A DNA stretch of 64,000 nt from Leuctra nigra (GCA_934045905.1 OW203773.1:20881246-20945245); one strand, 5' to 3'; positions 1 to 12,129 are shown, numbered from the stretch's first letter. Made by a program: numbers and translations. The notes: generated by a model not told the origin, from the sequence alone.

Positions 1-166
1 TCATGGGTTGCTCCCATAGCAATACAGCCCTAATCAACTGTTAAATATACATATTATATTTAGCAGAGTATTGAAATACCGGCCCTAAGTCTTATTCATC
101 AAGAGAGTTGTTCACTTCACGTCTAGGATGTAATAAGTAAGCGCTCAGCTTGTATGTCAACTGCAG

Positions 167-379
167 GCCTGCGGAGTGCGCCGTGCCGCTGCGGCGCTGC
201 GCCACGCTGCCGGACGCGCGCACCGACGCCGACGACGCCGGCGCGCTGGTCGCATGCACGCCGGGGCTGCGCCGGCGCCGCGAGCAGAAGTACATCACGG
301 ACCAGGCGCAGCTGCATCTGCGCTTCGCCAGGCATCGGCAGAGGCAGCAGGAGCAGGCGGCCATTCAGGCGCGCGCCAG
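167..379 (+). CDS. Unidentified gene, antepenultimate exon
   Basis: The acceptor is AACTGCAG ending at 166 and the donor is CCAG|GTAAC at 380. An in-frame stop at 138-140 limits the exon upstream, consistent with the acceptor. The segment is far more GC-rich than its flanks and encodes the basic stretch of the tail. Confidence 0.7.
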
Positions 380-3300
380 GTAACATGGCGACACAGCGTG
401 GTCATTGCGAACCATACGTCTATCACATGAGAAGTGGAAACGATCTTAAAAGTGTAAATATCTACTTCACAAAATCCAGTATACCTGAAAACGTGGACCA
501 TTTAATTGAGATTTGACAATTAAAAAGCTTTAAAAACATTAAAACTCCTCAAGAAAAGAGTCGCTCTATTTCAGTTGGGCAACTTAAAACTCAACGTATA
601 AATGCTCGAAAAATGGAGCCATTTTATGTTGTTATGGCAATCTAAAATCTGTTTTAATTTATAAATATCCCATGATTTATATTTGTGTTAACTTTAAAGA
701 TGTCAAAATACATAAATTATAACTATTCCAAGAAATACCTTTTTGTATGTATTCCCTCTTCTCTTGTGATAGATAGTACAACTTTGAACAAAACCATATC
801 CAACACACACAAATACTATACAGCCAACATTTATTACAACACAAATATAAAACAGCGTTGTTGTATTACTTTTGATTTGTGTTGTTTACGTGTTGGTTAA
901 ACTTGTCAGTGAACTGACAGATGACGATGTGTTTATAAAGATAGCGGCTGTTCGTTCTCGGAGGATGTTGCTTCGTTGTTATTAATCATACGCATACATT
1001 CTGTTTAACATCATCATCCCTCGGAATACTGGAGGGTTACTTAACTGTCCAAGCTTCCTGTTCAATGGCCTTTAACTTTTGAACTGATCTAAGGTACACT
1101 TGAGCAAAGTAAACTGGTATTCGAAAGAAATGGATTGGATGTCATCCGATTATGTCTATTATCAAACTCTAGTAGTTGAGGTCTGATTTCATTGATAATA
1201 ACAAGGATTGATTGTCATGCTACCTGCCTTGCAGCCAATCCGGTTCGCTCAAATACTGTTTTTACTTTTGCCAAGTGCACATGTTTCATTGCATACCATT
1301 ACATCCCTCGGAAAACTGGTGTTTAATAAATAATCCCAAGAGTTCCTTATCATTTCTAATCGTATCATCTTCGAGGCTAACTTCTACCGCTCTCATTTGT
1401 ATACATTTTTGTATACAATACACAACCAAAACAGACCATTCATGAATACCTATATTCAAATATTCTCATTTTAATATTCGGGAGTGTATTCATCATTTTT
1501 GTTTTCTTTAGAGACCCGGGTTTATCGCAAAGGCAAGTTTATTTGACAAGATTTTACATTTCAAGACAGTCTGAGCACGTAATTTTTATTTTCGAGTTAC
1601 TTGTAAAAATGTGTCTTTTCGGGGACATTACCTATTTTGTCAATAAACCTAGGCATTATTTCTGGACTGTTAAAGTTTCAATATTTATTTATTTTAAAAA
1701 TTATTATGTAGTTCCAACCTTGGTATAAGATCTTTAGAATTTTTCTAAAATTGTTTCATTATTATTTTGTATTTCTATTCAATTTTATAAGAGTGTTCAT
1801 TACTTCACCGAGAATCTAAACAACTTTGTCAACGAATTCCATGAATTTCGAACGCCGCTGCTCTAAACCCGCGTCTCTAACCCGACCGACAATCACTGAC
1901 CTCCCTGTCTCCCATCAGAGCGGCCGCCGCGTCGTCGTGCAACCGCGGCGTGCCGTCGCACCTGGTACCCTGCCCGGGGGAGAGTAGCGAGGCCGACAGC
2001 GACTCCTCGGCCGCGCAGCCCCCGCCGCCCCCCGTCCCCCCACCCCCGGCCGTCGGCTACGCGGAGAACAATGCCAGGTAGACTGCCGGCCGATTTGATG
2101 CAAGTAATTCCAACGCCCAGCGAGAGAGTCGGCGACAAACTCGAATAAATCAAGTTAACATCTTTCGGAATTAATTTTTTATTTTATTAACTAAATATTT
2201 TGCAATATTGCGTAATATTGTGGAAATTTGGGATTTTATTTTCAAGATCAATATACAGCTCTCTAGGAATCATGAAATTCCTGACTTTCATAAATCTGAA
2301 AGTTTTTAAGTTTGTCATGAATAATTTGATGGAAGTTAAGAAAACTTGAACTGGCGAGATTCCCTCGTCAAACTACATAATGCCAACCTAAATAATGCTG
2401 CGTTATACTCGTCATAATAAAATAATTAAGACAATAAATAATGACAATTTGATCATTAAATTAATTTTATTTTTCTTGCCAACATTTAATTTACATTTTC
2501 TGTACCAAGAGATTGTGTTACAAGATCTAAAATAAAATAATAAGTTATTTCTATGCTGTTTTAAAAATACAAATTTTAAATTTTTCTTTAATTGAGTGCT
2601 CTCTAAAGCTATTTCAAGTTCATAAACTGCCAACTGGTATAATTTTAATCTAGGTAGGATGGAAAGTAATAAAATTAATTCAAGGAAATAATATCGTAAA
2701 ATCTTATTGAAAATCGTATAATTTCGCTTAAATTATTTTCAGAGTAAATAATTATATTTTACACATCGAGTTTGTCGCTGACTTTCCTCGCTTGGCCGTT
2801 ATTTGTTAAAATAGGCCACAGAATACAAAATGTAGTTCATTTAGCGTGATTTTTTCTGCCTGGCTCGGGTTTTTGTAGAATTTTGCACTGTTCTAAGTGT
2901 ATATAATTTTAATTTCGATAATTTTTTATTTTGTACTTTCTTTAGGAGACACTGATTTTTTACTATCCATACTATAAGAGAATAGCAATAGGATATACAT
3001 AAAAATTCTCCATTTCATGATTACTTCAACGTTCCAACAGCTAAAAAGTTGGGAAAATTCCAATTTCAAGTCTTAAGTCTCCATGTGTGAGCTTTTTGAT
3101 TCGAAGTTGAATTTTGGCAATTTAAAAGCTTTTTAAATGTTTAAGTATCAAAAATGTGGAGCCTTGTTTGTGTATTTTATTCCCTTTCTCTAGTGGTGCA
3201 AATAGTAATTTTTTATTTACTCTTTAGGAGCGCACTTCTGGTCGCCCTGACTTTTCGTAGATTGTAGTAAACTTAAATGAACGCTGGTACGTTAATAACT

Positions 3301-4043
3301 GAAGTAATCTTTGTAGTTTTAGATTGTCTTCCCAACATATTTGTTCAATTCCACATGTTCTTATTTAGTTTTGATAGAGTAGTTAGATATTTTTCTCTTC
3401 TCTTCTCACTATTTACCATCAACTAAACCATGCTTTTGGTGTTTGTCTTTTAGCACTTTTTCAATGTTGTTTTAACATTCATCTACTGTTTTTGTGGTTT
3501 TGTTTTTGCTTTATTAACGTCTTGTGATGTTCATAAGTGAGTGTTTGTATTGTCTCTAACAAGAGAGGATGTGAGTATTGTCTACATGAAAAGGCTCCAT
3601 TTATGGTATTTATAAATTTTAACAGTTTTCAAGTCGACACAAGTCAACGTTTTATTGAGTTAACCAGGTCGGTGGAACTTTTAAAATGAAGTTATCTTGA
3701 AAGTGGTTGAACCCTATTTAAATTACCCAATGTAATGGAGCCCTTTGGTGTGGTTTCTATTCTCATTCAGAAAATTTATAATTCCAAAGCGAAATGTTTA
3801 ATGTATAGCATGAAGTCAATAATGTAATTTCGCTTTTTACGCTTTTTTACACTACCTATTCAATTTATTTGCCACTACTACAAATTGTAAAACTTTAATT
3901 TGCCAACGTTCCGGAATAACACACTATTTGATTCAGTTCAACTCCGATTGACAACAAAATGTCACTAACTGTCTCTCGGACTTGTCTCCAGATGTCGCCG
4001 CTTCCACCCTATCACAACGGACGCAGCTAGTCAAGACGCCTGA
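167..4043 (+). CDS. 3' end of an unidentified gene (last three coding exons)
   Basis: Three GC-rich open segments join in one frame: 167-379, 1919-2077 and 3992-4043. They have AG acceptors ending at 166, 1918 and 3991, and GT donors at 380 and 2078. All three junctions split an AGN/AGG arginine codon in the same phase, which supports the model. The joined C-terminus is about 140 residues. It opens with a cysteine-containing stretch (PAECAVPLRRC), then a very basic segment (RRRREQKYITDQ, then ARHRQRQQEQ), then an acidic serine-rich patch (ESSEADSDSS) running into a proline-rich tract, and ends with TTDAASQDA before TGA at 4041-4043. The charge pattern would suit a cytoplasmic tail or a nuclear protein, but I recognise no domain. 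The 5' part lies outside the window. Confidence 0.72.
380..1918 (+). other. Intron of the unidentified gene
   Basis: AT-rich intron with no gene signal. At about 1093-1260 it holds one copy of a dispersed ~150-bp repeat that starts near GGTACACTTG and ends near ATTGATTGTCA. Related copies lie at about 6958-7100 and, inverted, at 45455-45597. Confidence 0.6.
1919..2077 (+). CDS. Unidentified gene, penultimate exon
   Basis: The acceptor is CCCATCAG ending at 1918 and the donor is CCAG|GTAGAC at 2078. It encodes an alanine/serine start, two cysteines (SSCNRG and VPCPGE), an acidic serine patch, and a proline-rich run near residues 35-45 of the exon. Its high GC content contrasts sharply with both flanking introns. 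Confidence 0.7.
2078..3991 (+). other. Intron of the unidentified gene
   Basis: AT-rich, with no coding signal, no recognisable mobile-element ends and no strong inverted repeats seen by eye. I see nothing else to annotate here. Confidence 0.5.
3992..4043 (+). CDS. Unidentified gene, terminal coding exon
   Basis: The acceptor is TTGTCTCCAG ending at 3991. The exon completes an arginine codon and then reads CRRFHPITTDAASQDA followed by TGA at 4041-4043. It is short, so the call rests on phase agreement with the previous exon and a good acceptor. Confidence 0.62.
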
Positions 4044-6900
4044 TAACCCGAACGGCAGCCGCTCGGCGGCGGCAAACCACTCACCACGGCAACCTGAAAG
4101 CAACTATCGTAGCAAATAAAACCATAGAGAGCTGATTAGTTAATGATATAGTTTATAATGATTATGATATCGATTGCGTTTTTTTTTATCGTGTATATTG
4201 TTGTCACTAAAGACCAAAAGATCTCCTTAATATTATTAAATGATAATTATTATATTAAAATTACGTATTTTGCATGCGTATTTTCAAGCTAAACAAAAAC
4301 GGATTCAAATTTAAAAGTCGTAAGTATGTAATATGTACTTATTGACGCTAGTCTAAATGATAAATCATTTAAATGAAACTTTGCGACTACGTTTTTGTTT
4401 ATTGCTCGTGTGTGTGTATCAGGATTAAAATAACTCTATTTTTGCTTCAAAATGAATATTTTGATCAATATCATATTATTTTTTATTTCGAAGAGAAGTT
4501 CTAGAATCTGTGCTGAGACTATTGAGAATGCTATTTTGAGAGAGTATGTATAAATACGTCGTAGATGAAGTAAATGTGTCGGGGTCTATGAAATGTAACA
4601 ACGCACTCGTCTGTGATGTGGTTTTCGAATAGGGTCACTCCGTGGACGTACCCTTCGCGCAGGGGCCTATTCGTTGTGCCGCGACGGCTCCGCAATAGGA
4701 AGTTATTTAGGTAGAATTGACGGTTTTTTTAGGTTTCCTAGTCGAGTAAATCTATGTCAGAATGCACTGTTACTTTTGTGTCTGCGTTCTACTGTGTCTT
4801 GCCAACTTACCCATGAAAACTAGCAAGAGCCATGGAATTGAATCGATATAAAAAGGCTCTATTCTTTTGATATTTATGTGTATTTAGTTGCCAAGTATAT
4901 TTGGACCTGTTCAAACGTCTAAAGTGACAATGAACAATAGAATATCGAACAATTATATTTTACTATTTAGTTTATAATTTAACGTATTCACTCACTAACT
5001 CAAAGCAGCATAAAGCCTTAATTAAGTCAAGAGAGGGTCGTTAACGAATCTTAACATTTGGTCTTATCATAGAGCGTATTTTGGTAACACGACAGTAGAA
5101 CAAAAGATCAAGGAGGCTGTGCTAGTAGAGATATTGACGCAGTGAGTTTCCCATATCGCTATTTCAAATTGTAACGACATTGTTACGGATCCCAACTGAT
5201 ACCATGTTATTATATTGTAATGATTTTTGCTCAGTTTTTTATATTGTTGCTAGTCAGAAATTCTCCTAAGTGAAAATAATTTACGTGATTCGCTGAAACG
5301 TTTTGTAAATAACTTCCTTTCGTATTTGTTCTAGAAACGATTGCAAAGTTTTGAAACATGCAGCTTTTGTTACATATCTCTGAGTATACCTAATTATTTC
5401 TGTAGGCGCTCTTGAGAATTCTGTAACTTTATTCTGGTTGTGCTTTCTTTAAATTCTGTATTACATAATTTTACGAACGTCAAGGAAAAAGGCAATATTG
5501 TTGCAAAATGTGCGTACTATCGTGTTTGGAGACAAGAGTGAAACCCTAAACATTTCACAACATTTATTTTGGTATCCATTAGATGTGCCATTTGTTAGTA
5601 CGCAAGTGCCATTGTGAGCATACGTTTTTTTTGCGTACAGCAAATTTTTACTGACTGCATTTCAAACAAGCTTTACAATTTAACTGTTTATGGATTACTG
5701 GCAAGGTGTATTAACCAAAGCTTACTCTAGCCACAATTTCTACCTGTCACAGGCTCAATTTGACAGTCTCTTCACAGCTTGAATTTCATATCATCTACGT
5801 AAATGCTCTTAGTGAGATTTTGCTGTATGTTAAAATTACGTGAATAGAATCTCGATAACTCAATCCTGTTTTGGGTAGCTAATTATTTCTTTATCAAATC
5901 TGCAATCTAGTATTTAATACATTTATCGTTATTAAGCACTCATAATTTTGTGCTTCGATTTAATAAGAAATATTTTTGGGTCAAATGCGGAGTCTCCACT
6001 CGTTTTCTGAGTTCATAAATCATAATAATGAATCTCAACTTAGGTAATGAATTTGTTCATTAATTTGTGAGAATTTATACTCTGTTAGGTATGAAAAATA
6101 AAAGGTTTTATTTTATTTTGAATCTATTGAAAAATAGAAAAGTGTTCTGAACTTTCATTAATTACGAATTAATTGAACTTGAAAAAAATCCAAAACCTTG
6201 TTCAATTTCATTTTAAATAAAATCATAACATTATTGTTTGAAACAAGCTAAGTTACTAATCTAAAAAGTTATGATTTTATTTTTCGGCTTCGCATTTGGC
6301 CCTTACATCATGTTCAAACGAATCTACCTATAGATATTAGATCAACATTATAAAGTGATTTTTAAGAATTTTGTCAGAATTGCTAGTTGACCGAATTCAT
6401 CACTTCAAAATACCAATTCAAAAAATACCAATTTGTTCCTGCCACAAAGAAATATATCACTTTAATAAGCTAATTAAACCAATTATTATACTAGCTTGAT
6501 TACCAGTATATTATTAACTCTTAATTTCTATGTCATTATACAGCTTCTGCCTATTATATCATTTTTTTGTATTGTATTATTAGGCCTATTGTGTAAAAGA
6601 TATTTCACGTATTAGCAGATTTGACAGTCTTGTTTAGCTTTACTGACAAATTTTGGGCCAAAATGTGGCCATATGTCAAAGTACCTATTAATAATTAATA
6701 TGTAAGCTAGAAGGAAGATATTTTATTCTTTCTTTATGAAAACGCTGTGTACATATAATATTGAATAGCTATATAAGATACCATTTAATATTATCTAATG
6801 TATATTTGGTTGATTTTAGTTGTTGTAAGAAGATTATTAAACTTGTGACTTTCATTTTAAGCAATAATATGCCAATAAAGTTATTTTGAACCAAGCATTA
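4044..6900 (+). other. Probable long 3' UTR of the unidentified gene
   Basis: AT-rich, largely repeat-free sequence follows the stop codon. AATAAA signals occur early (4115-4120) and late (6874-6879, CCAATAAAG followed by a T-rich stretch). Dispersed repeats begin only after about 6950. The absence of repeats across 2.8 kb, against their density on both sides, suggests transcribed UTR ending near 6900. This is inference without transcript data. Confidence 0.45.
6874..6879 (+). terminator. Candidate distal polyadenylation signal
   Basis: AATAAA followed by a T-rich downstream stretch, placed at the boundary between repeat-free sequence and a repeat cluster. Confidence 0.4.
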
Positions 6901-6957
6901 TTCTGATTGGTTTGTTTAATAATTGTTTTACCAAATTCTCTTAATTTTATTTTTATT

Positions 6958-7100
6958 ATACTTGGCCAAAGTAAAAAATGGTAACTTCTTAACGAAATGG
7001 ATTGGCTGCTGGTCAGGTTACTTGACAATCAATCCTTGTTATTATCGATGAAATCAGAGCTCAACTATAGTTAGATGACGCCTTAGCATAGGTTTGATCA
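6958..7100 (+). repeat. Dispersed repeat related to 1093-1260 and 45455-45597
   Basis: It shares the blocks CTTGGCCAAAGTAA, AAATGGATTGGCT and TGAAATCAGAGCT with the copy at 45455-45597 (inverted) and more loosely with 1093-1260. Here an inverted piece (GACAATCAATCCTTGTTATT) follows the direct piece, so this copy is rearranged. The type is unknown: it could be an old SINE or MITE. Confidence 0.55.
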
Positions 7101-7190
7101 GATGATGCCATCAAATATTTTTGATGGACATTCCATCAATTCCGGACATGCAGTTCAAAAATTCTCGGGGTAAAAAAGGTCTCGCAAACA

Positions 7191-7615
7191 GGGACGGAGC
7201 CAGGAAATTTTGATAGGGTGGGCAGTGAGCGGCGGACATTTATTTTGGGTGGGCACATAATTTTCACAGAAAGTGGTGTTAGGTTAAAAGAAAGCTATGC
7301 CTCGCAGGCGTTTTGGATATTTAAATCATAAACGAATTTGGGACGTTCGAAATTCTTTTTTGTGTAAATATGATTGGAATATCACATAAAATATGGGTGG
7401 ATTGTAAAATTACCAAATAAAGGCTTGATCGATACATACAACCTGAAACTTGAATGCAGTGTAATTTCAGAAAATTATTTAATCAGTTTGATTACCTACT
7501 TATTTCATTAATAAAACTAAAAATTCAAATTCAAATACAGTATACTTACTAAAAGTAGGTATCTTGGATTATTTTTGGATTGACAGAGGGTGGGCGATTC
7601 CAGGCGCTGTCCCTG
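7191..7615. mobile_element. Degenerate hAT-like MITE
   Basis: The ends are inverted repeats: CAGGGACGGAGCCAGGAA on the left, and CAGGGACAGCGCCTGGAA read from the right end. CAGGG is a typical hAT terminus. The flanking 8 bases do not match, so the target duplication is lost or rearranged. The right end abuts the tandem array at 7617. Confidence 0.55.
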
Positions 7616-7616
7616 C

Positions 7617-8130
7617 ATTGAGGACGCCGTCAAGAGGGTGGTGAATTTACTTGTGGATAAAATACAATTTGCTTCATGCTCAAGTATGTTATTAGTTGTA
7701 TACTTCCTACTGATTTACAAGCATCAGCTGATCACATTGAGGACACCGTCAAGAGGGTAGTGAATTTACTCGTGGATAAAGTGCAATTTGCTACATGATC
7801 AAGTATGTTATTAGTTGTATATACTTTCTATTGATTTACAAGCATCAGCTGATCACATTGAGGACACCGTCAAGAGGTTGGTGAATTTACTCGATGGTTA
7901 AATACAATTTGCTTCATGATCAAGTATGTTATTAGTTGTATATACTTTCTAGTGATTTACAAGCATCAGCTGATCACATTGAGGACGCCGTCAAGAGGGT
8001 AGTGAATTTACTCGTGGATTAAATACAATTTGTTTCATGCTCAAGTATGTTATTAGTTGTACATACTTTCTAGTGATTTACAAGCATCAGCTGATCACAT
8101 TGAGGACGCCGTCAAGAGGGTAGTGAATTT
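7617..8130 (+). repeat. 121-bp tandem repeat array, about 4.3 units
   Basis: Unit starts (ATTGAGGAC) fall at 7617, 7736, 7857, 7978 and 8099, giving spacings of 119, 121, 121 and 121 bp. Each unit carries GACRCCGTCAAGAGG, a TGATCAAGTATGTTATTAG block and TTTACAAGCATCAGCTGATC. The last unit is truncated after about 32 bp. Units differ by only a few substitutions. Confidence 0.93.
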
Positions 8131-8192
8131 TCTACGAATTGTATATTTAAAATAATCTTCATTTATAAATTGTATATTCTTTCTAGTGTTTT

Positions 8193-9060
8193 ACTAGGAA
8201 AACGCTCTGAGTAACGGGTTGATGAGCGAGCACGGATACACGCAACACCTCGAACCGAAATTATGTCTATCGAAAATGTCATTAAAAGCCAATAATTCTT
8301 GAATTTCGTCACAGACTTGTATAAATATCTCCAAAATTTCCAAAAATATTGGTCCCAATAACCTTGCTAAGTTTTAAGTTGTTCGATTAAACCTTTGATT
8401 GAACGGTTCCTTGTTAAGTTTCAAAAATCACATGATATCCTTCAAACAATATACCTGGGACCACTCATATGATATGATATTACTGTGTACACAATATCAG
8501 ATCAATCTGTTAAACGGTCATTATTAGTTTAATTTCGTTTGAAACTTTCTGCTCTAACTACCCTGCCTTGAACTGAAGATTCGAAGTCGCCGTGAATTTG
8601 ACAGCCAACACACAAAATGTCGCTAAAGTTCGTTCACGATAAGAATTTCACTGACGTTTTAGTCGATCACGTCGTTCATTGGTCAGTCACTTGAACACTG
8701 CCCTGTCAATGGCAAGACTTTTTTCTTTGTATTATTGAAATTGTATAAATTATGTCCAATACACTATTTTTATTATTAGAAAATATTAGAAAAATTCAAT
8801 CAAATTGATTTATTTCCATCTACAGTCGTATTATACATAGTTTTGGATTATTCTATTGATATTTTCATATGTAGGTATACAATTGTTCATTTGACTACAG
8901 TAGTATCAACACGGCCGCCATTACGGCTTGCAATTCTAATCGTGAATGAACTTTAGAATTACAAAAACTTTTGAAAATAACGACAGATATGACTGAAAAT
9001 TGGCAAAAATACCTTAAATGTTGCTACCAATTACCATGCGAAGTTTTTAGTTGGTCGGTC
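8193..9060 (+). repeat. Unclassified dispersed repeat family U, copy 1 (interrupted, 3'-truncated)
   Basis: It starts ACTAGGAAAACGCT and continues GTTGATGAGCGAGCACGG and CGCAACACCTCGAACCGAAA, matching the copy that starts at 46819. It is split by the MITE at 8626-8953. Similarity to the other copy resumes afterwards (CCATGCGAAGTTTTTAGTTG) and is lost near 9060. Confidence 0.75.
8626..8953. mobile_element. TA-target MITE family M1, copy 1 (328 bp)
   Basis: Terminal inverted repeats start AAGTTCGTTCACGAT (left) and AAGTTCATTCACGAT (right, reverse complement). The element is flanked by TA on both sides (8624-8625 and 8954-8955), as expected for a Tc1/mariner-type transposase. Two further copies lie at 38121-38448 and 40836-41153 in the opposite orientation. 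No ORF, so non-autonomous. Confidence 0.88.
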
Positions 9061-9289
9061 CATCGGCAATACCCGCTGCACGAGAGCGGGTATTGCGTTG
9101 ATTGTTTGAGTATCTCCTTGCAGCAGTCTGGTCGGGGGTCTCTTTGCTCCTTGATGCTTTATTATTAACGACATTTTGTTTCAACCTTTTAGATTTAGCT
9201 TCGTCAGTTTCTTGATCTTCAATTTCACGCAGACGCTTTTTCGCCTTTATGGCTTTCATTCTAGCAGAAGTCTTTCCATTTTTCGGCAT
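9047..9289 (-). pseudogene. Fragment of transposon-encoded protein with STPR-like repeats
   Basis: An 80-residue minus-strand ORF begins MPKNGKTSARMKAIKAKKR and continues with arginine/lysine-rich ~23-residue units (KETPDQTAARRYSNNQRNTR, SRAAGIADG). From memory, repeats built on ETPEQ...ARR...R are typical of STPR-domain proteins encoded by insect Helitron-like and related elements. Only an N-terminal fragment is present and no helicase or replicase follows. It ends within the boundary of repeat family U. The function is lost here. Confidence 0.5.
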
Positions 9290-10000
9290 GTTTAAATAGG
9301 GATAAGATAGGTAATGAAAAAGTAAGAAGTAGAGTACCTACCTAATTAAAGTACAATAATATTTGTGTGATCAATGTTTGAAATGCACGAAATGTGTGCT
9401 CAAAGACGTAATGTATTCAATGTCGTAATGTTACGAAATGAATCTTGAACAAAACTTCACAAATATGAAAATAAAGTAAACACCTTTCAACTAATAAGCG
9501 AAAGGAATCAAAGTTCCACACAAAAAAACGGATCATGTAAAATAGTATTGTATTTTATTATCATCCCGTGGACAAGTACATAATACTAGTTTAGTAACTA
9601 CCTAGTTTAGAAACGGAATGAATCCAACGTTCCACAATTAAAATAAGACAACGTAATGTTTTGAACTGAATGAATCAAAACTTTCAAAAAAAAATAGCAA
9701 CCTTCAAGGAAATGTCAGGCTAGACAGAAGCTCAGAAACGGAATAAATCCAACGTTTCCAAGAAGAAAATAATTTGAAATAATCAATCCCCTGGACAAAA
9801 ACTGTAGATACCTAATATCTATGCTTTAAAAGCGATTCAATTTTACTAATACCTTCACAAAGTACACCAAATTGCCAAAATTATCAACGAAAAGAAGCAA
9901 AATGCAGGAGAGATTTGGAATGACGTGTGAACGCTAGAAGAGAACAAACGCCACTCAATGATATTATTGAAATGTGAGCTTATGTTTCTAATCCCTCCTG

Positions 10001-10525
10001 GAGGCCAAGTCTTGAAACTTACGCTTTCAGGACGCAAACGCTTTCGGACGTCATAAAGTCCCATTTACTGTAAGAGTGATCGACATTGAAATATTAAGTC
10101 AAGCCACTTATTTGATTGTCATCCAGCAATCTATTGGAAACAATTTATTAACATTATAATAATTATTACAGATATTATACAGTCATAAAACCTTATTCAA
10201 AATTAACAGGAGGCCAAGTCTTGAAACTTACGCTTTCAGGACGCAAACGCTTTCGGACGTCATAAAGTCCCATTTACTGTAAGAGTGATCGACATTGAAA
10301 TATTAAGTCAAGCCACTTATTTGATTGTCATCCAGCAATCTATTGGAAACAATTTATTAACATTATAATAATTATTACAGATATTATACAGTCATAAAAC
10401 CTTATTCAAAATTAAGCTAAACAGTTAAAGGTAGATTTCAAGGTCGTCATTCTTACAGTAAATGGGACTTTATGACGTCCGAAAGCGTTTGCGTCCTGAA
10501 AGCGTAAGTTTCAAGACTTGGCCTC
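10001..10525. mobile_element. Inverted-repeat element with a duplicated left arm
   Basis: A ~206-bp segment starting GAGGCCAAGTCTTGAAAC at 10001 is repeated almost exactly from 10210. The first ~85 bp of the arm recurs in inverted orientation at about 10440-10525. The structure is arm, arm, spacer, inverted arm. It looks like a foldback or MITE whose left arm was tandemly duplicated. No ORF. Confidence 0.8.
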
Positions 10526-10799
10526 CTGGATGCAAAATCAGCCAAGTAGAAACACGGGAGGCACGGCCATCAGAACTATGAATTGAAGAAAAGACAATCA
10601 AGGTCCTTAAAAACTCGAAATGATTTGTTGGAAACTATGATCCAAATTGAATTATTCAAATTTGATCAACTCAATAAACATAAAAATATCTGCTTTTCAC
10701 TAAAAAAGTGTACATACCATCAAAACACTCTTGTACCTAAAGCAAATCAGATTCAGTTGCATTGGAAAGACATTCATTTTCAATGTTTCATTTCTGACA

Positions 10800-11176
10800 G
10801 CTATTAAAAATGTCAATAAGTGCATACTTTCTTGACAGATTCGGCTGAAAATTTGTAAAATAAGTGACTTTGTTGGTCTTACTGACCATGCTAAATATGA
10901 GTTTGATCACATTTCTCGAAGGCCATTTTCATTTTTTAGGCTATCAGGAGATACTTATTTTAACAATGAACCAATGGATGGATTTCAAAAAAAAATTGGG
11001 TCTGCAAACAGAGAAGGTTGTCTTTACATGTGTGCAAAATTTCAGGTCGATCGGTGAAACGGTGCGACTTCTATTGCTTCCTTTAGCATACAAAAACAAA
11101 AAAAAAAAAAAACAAAAAAAAAAACAGAGGTCCGTGCTAAAAGAGCCAAATGGAGTCGCTCGCTTCGCTCGCTCAA
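10800..11176 (+). repeat. Repeat family U, 3' portion of a copy
   Basis: It ends in a poly-A-rich block followed by GAGGTCCGTGCTAAAAGAGC and CGCTCGCTTCGCTCGC, matching the 3' end of the copy at 46819-47672. Upstream it carries the same GACCATGC...GATC motif found in that family. Confidence 0.75.
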
Positions 11177-11779
11177 CAAGCTTCACAAATTTGATAATCT
11201 TAATTCTAAATCTTGAATTTAGAATTCCAATCAATCAAATCTTGACCCACAAATATGATATTTGTGGGAAAACAATTAGGTATATATTCTTAAGAAAAGG
11301 CGATATTCAAGAAATCAATGAGGGGCTGAGGGTTGGGCCACATAGCACCATGCAGGTCCGGTAAAAATTTTGATTTTGAAGGTGCATTTCATGCGTTTGT
11401 GCAGCAATATTCGACGATTTGATACTATTAGTTACTAAATATTGAATTAGGTATATTGTAAGTTTCGTATTGTATTGTATGATTTTGAATATTTAAAAAG
11501 AAATCTAATTCCTCGGTAAAATAATTTAAAACATAATTATAATTTAATATTTTTTTTCAAAATTTATATTTATTGAATTTGGTTTATTGAACGTGAGAGG
11601 CATTTTTAATTTTAACGCAATTATTTTATCGCGGTTAGAGGTCTTTCTTTTTATTGTAAATTATTTTTTAAAATTTGTATTTAAGAACAGTCATAATTTA
11701 AAAAATCATACCAAAGTTTAAAGCCATCTTTTATGAATTTAAATTTTAGGAGAACCTACTTGTTGCGTTTCGATCTCTG

Positions 11780-12120
11780 ACTTATTATAATGGAACAAAA
11801 TCTACCTTGATCATTACTGCTGCACCAATGGCGTCACACGGTCCATCTCACTAGACCACAACATTACAAAGTGATGTCATTCCGTCCAAAAGCCCCTTCT
11901 CTTATGACCACATCACTAGAATCGATATCCAACTACCTACCACACCCATTTCCATCTTCAATCGACTCGTCTACGAGTCACGTGACAGAAAAGGTCCCTC
12001 CCTATTCCACAGCACAGCAGCCATTTCTATCGGTGTCTCGCTCGCGAAACATTCTACAAACGTGTTTTACTCCAACTATAATCAACATCTGTTCTGTAAT
12101 TACGTATTAAATAAACACGG
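11780..12120 (+). promoter_or_regulatory. Candidate promoter region of the large gene
   Basis: Repeat-free sequence lies upstream of a probable leader exon. It contains a perfect palindromic E-box GTCACGTGAC at 11977-11986 and a TATA-like ATTAAATAA near 12105. The start site near 12130 is inferred only from position. Confidence 0.4.
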
Positions 12121-12129
12121 CGCTGCTGT

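Noticed and set aside
92..386. Minus-strand ORFs rich in Cys, Arg and Ala
   Set aside because: Antisense of the GC-rich exon at 167-379, which has matching splice sites on the plus strand.
7617..8130. CRISPR-like array
   Set aside because: The units are contiguous 121-bp tandem repeats without unique spacers, in an insect genome.
10864..11364. 166-aa plus-strand ORF
   Set aside because: It overlaps the end of repeat family U, including its poly-A-like lysine run. The related ORF at 47468-47689 is also repeat-derived.
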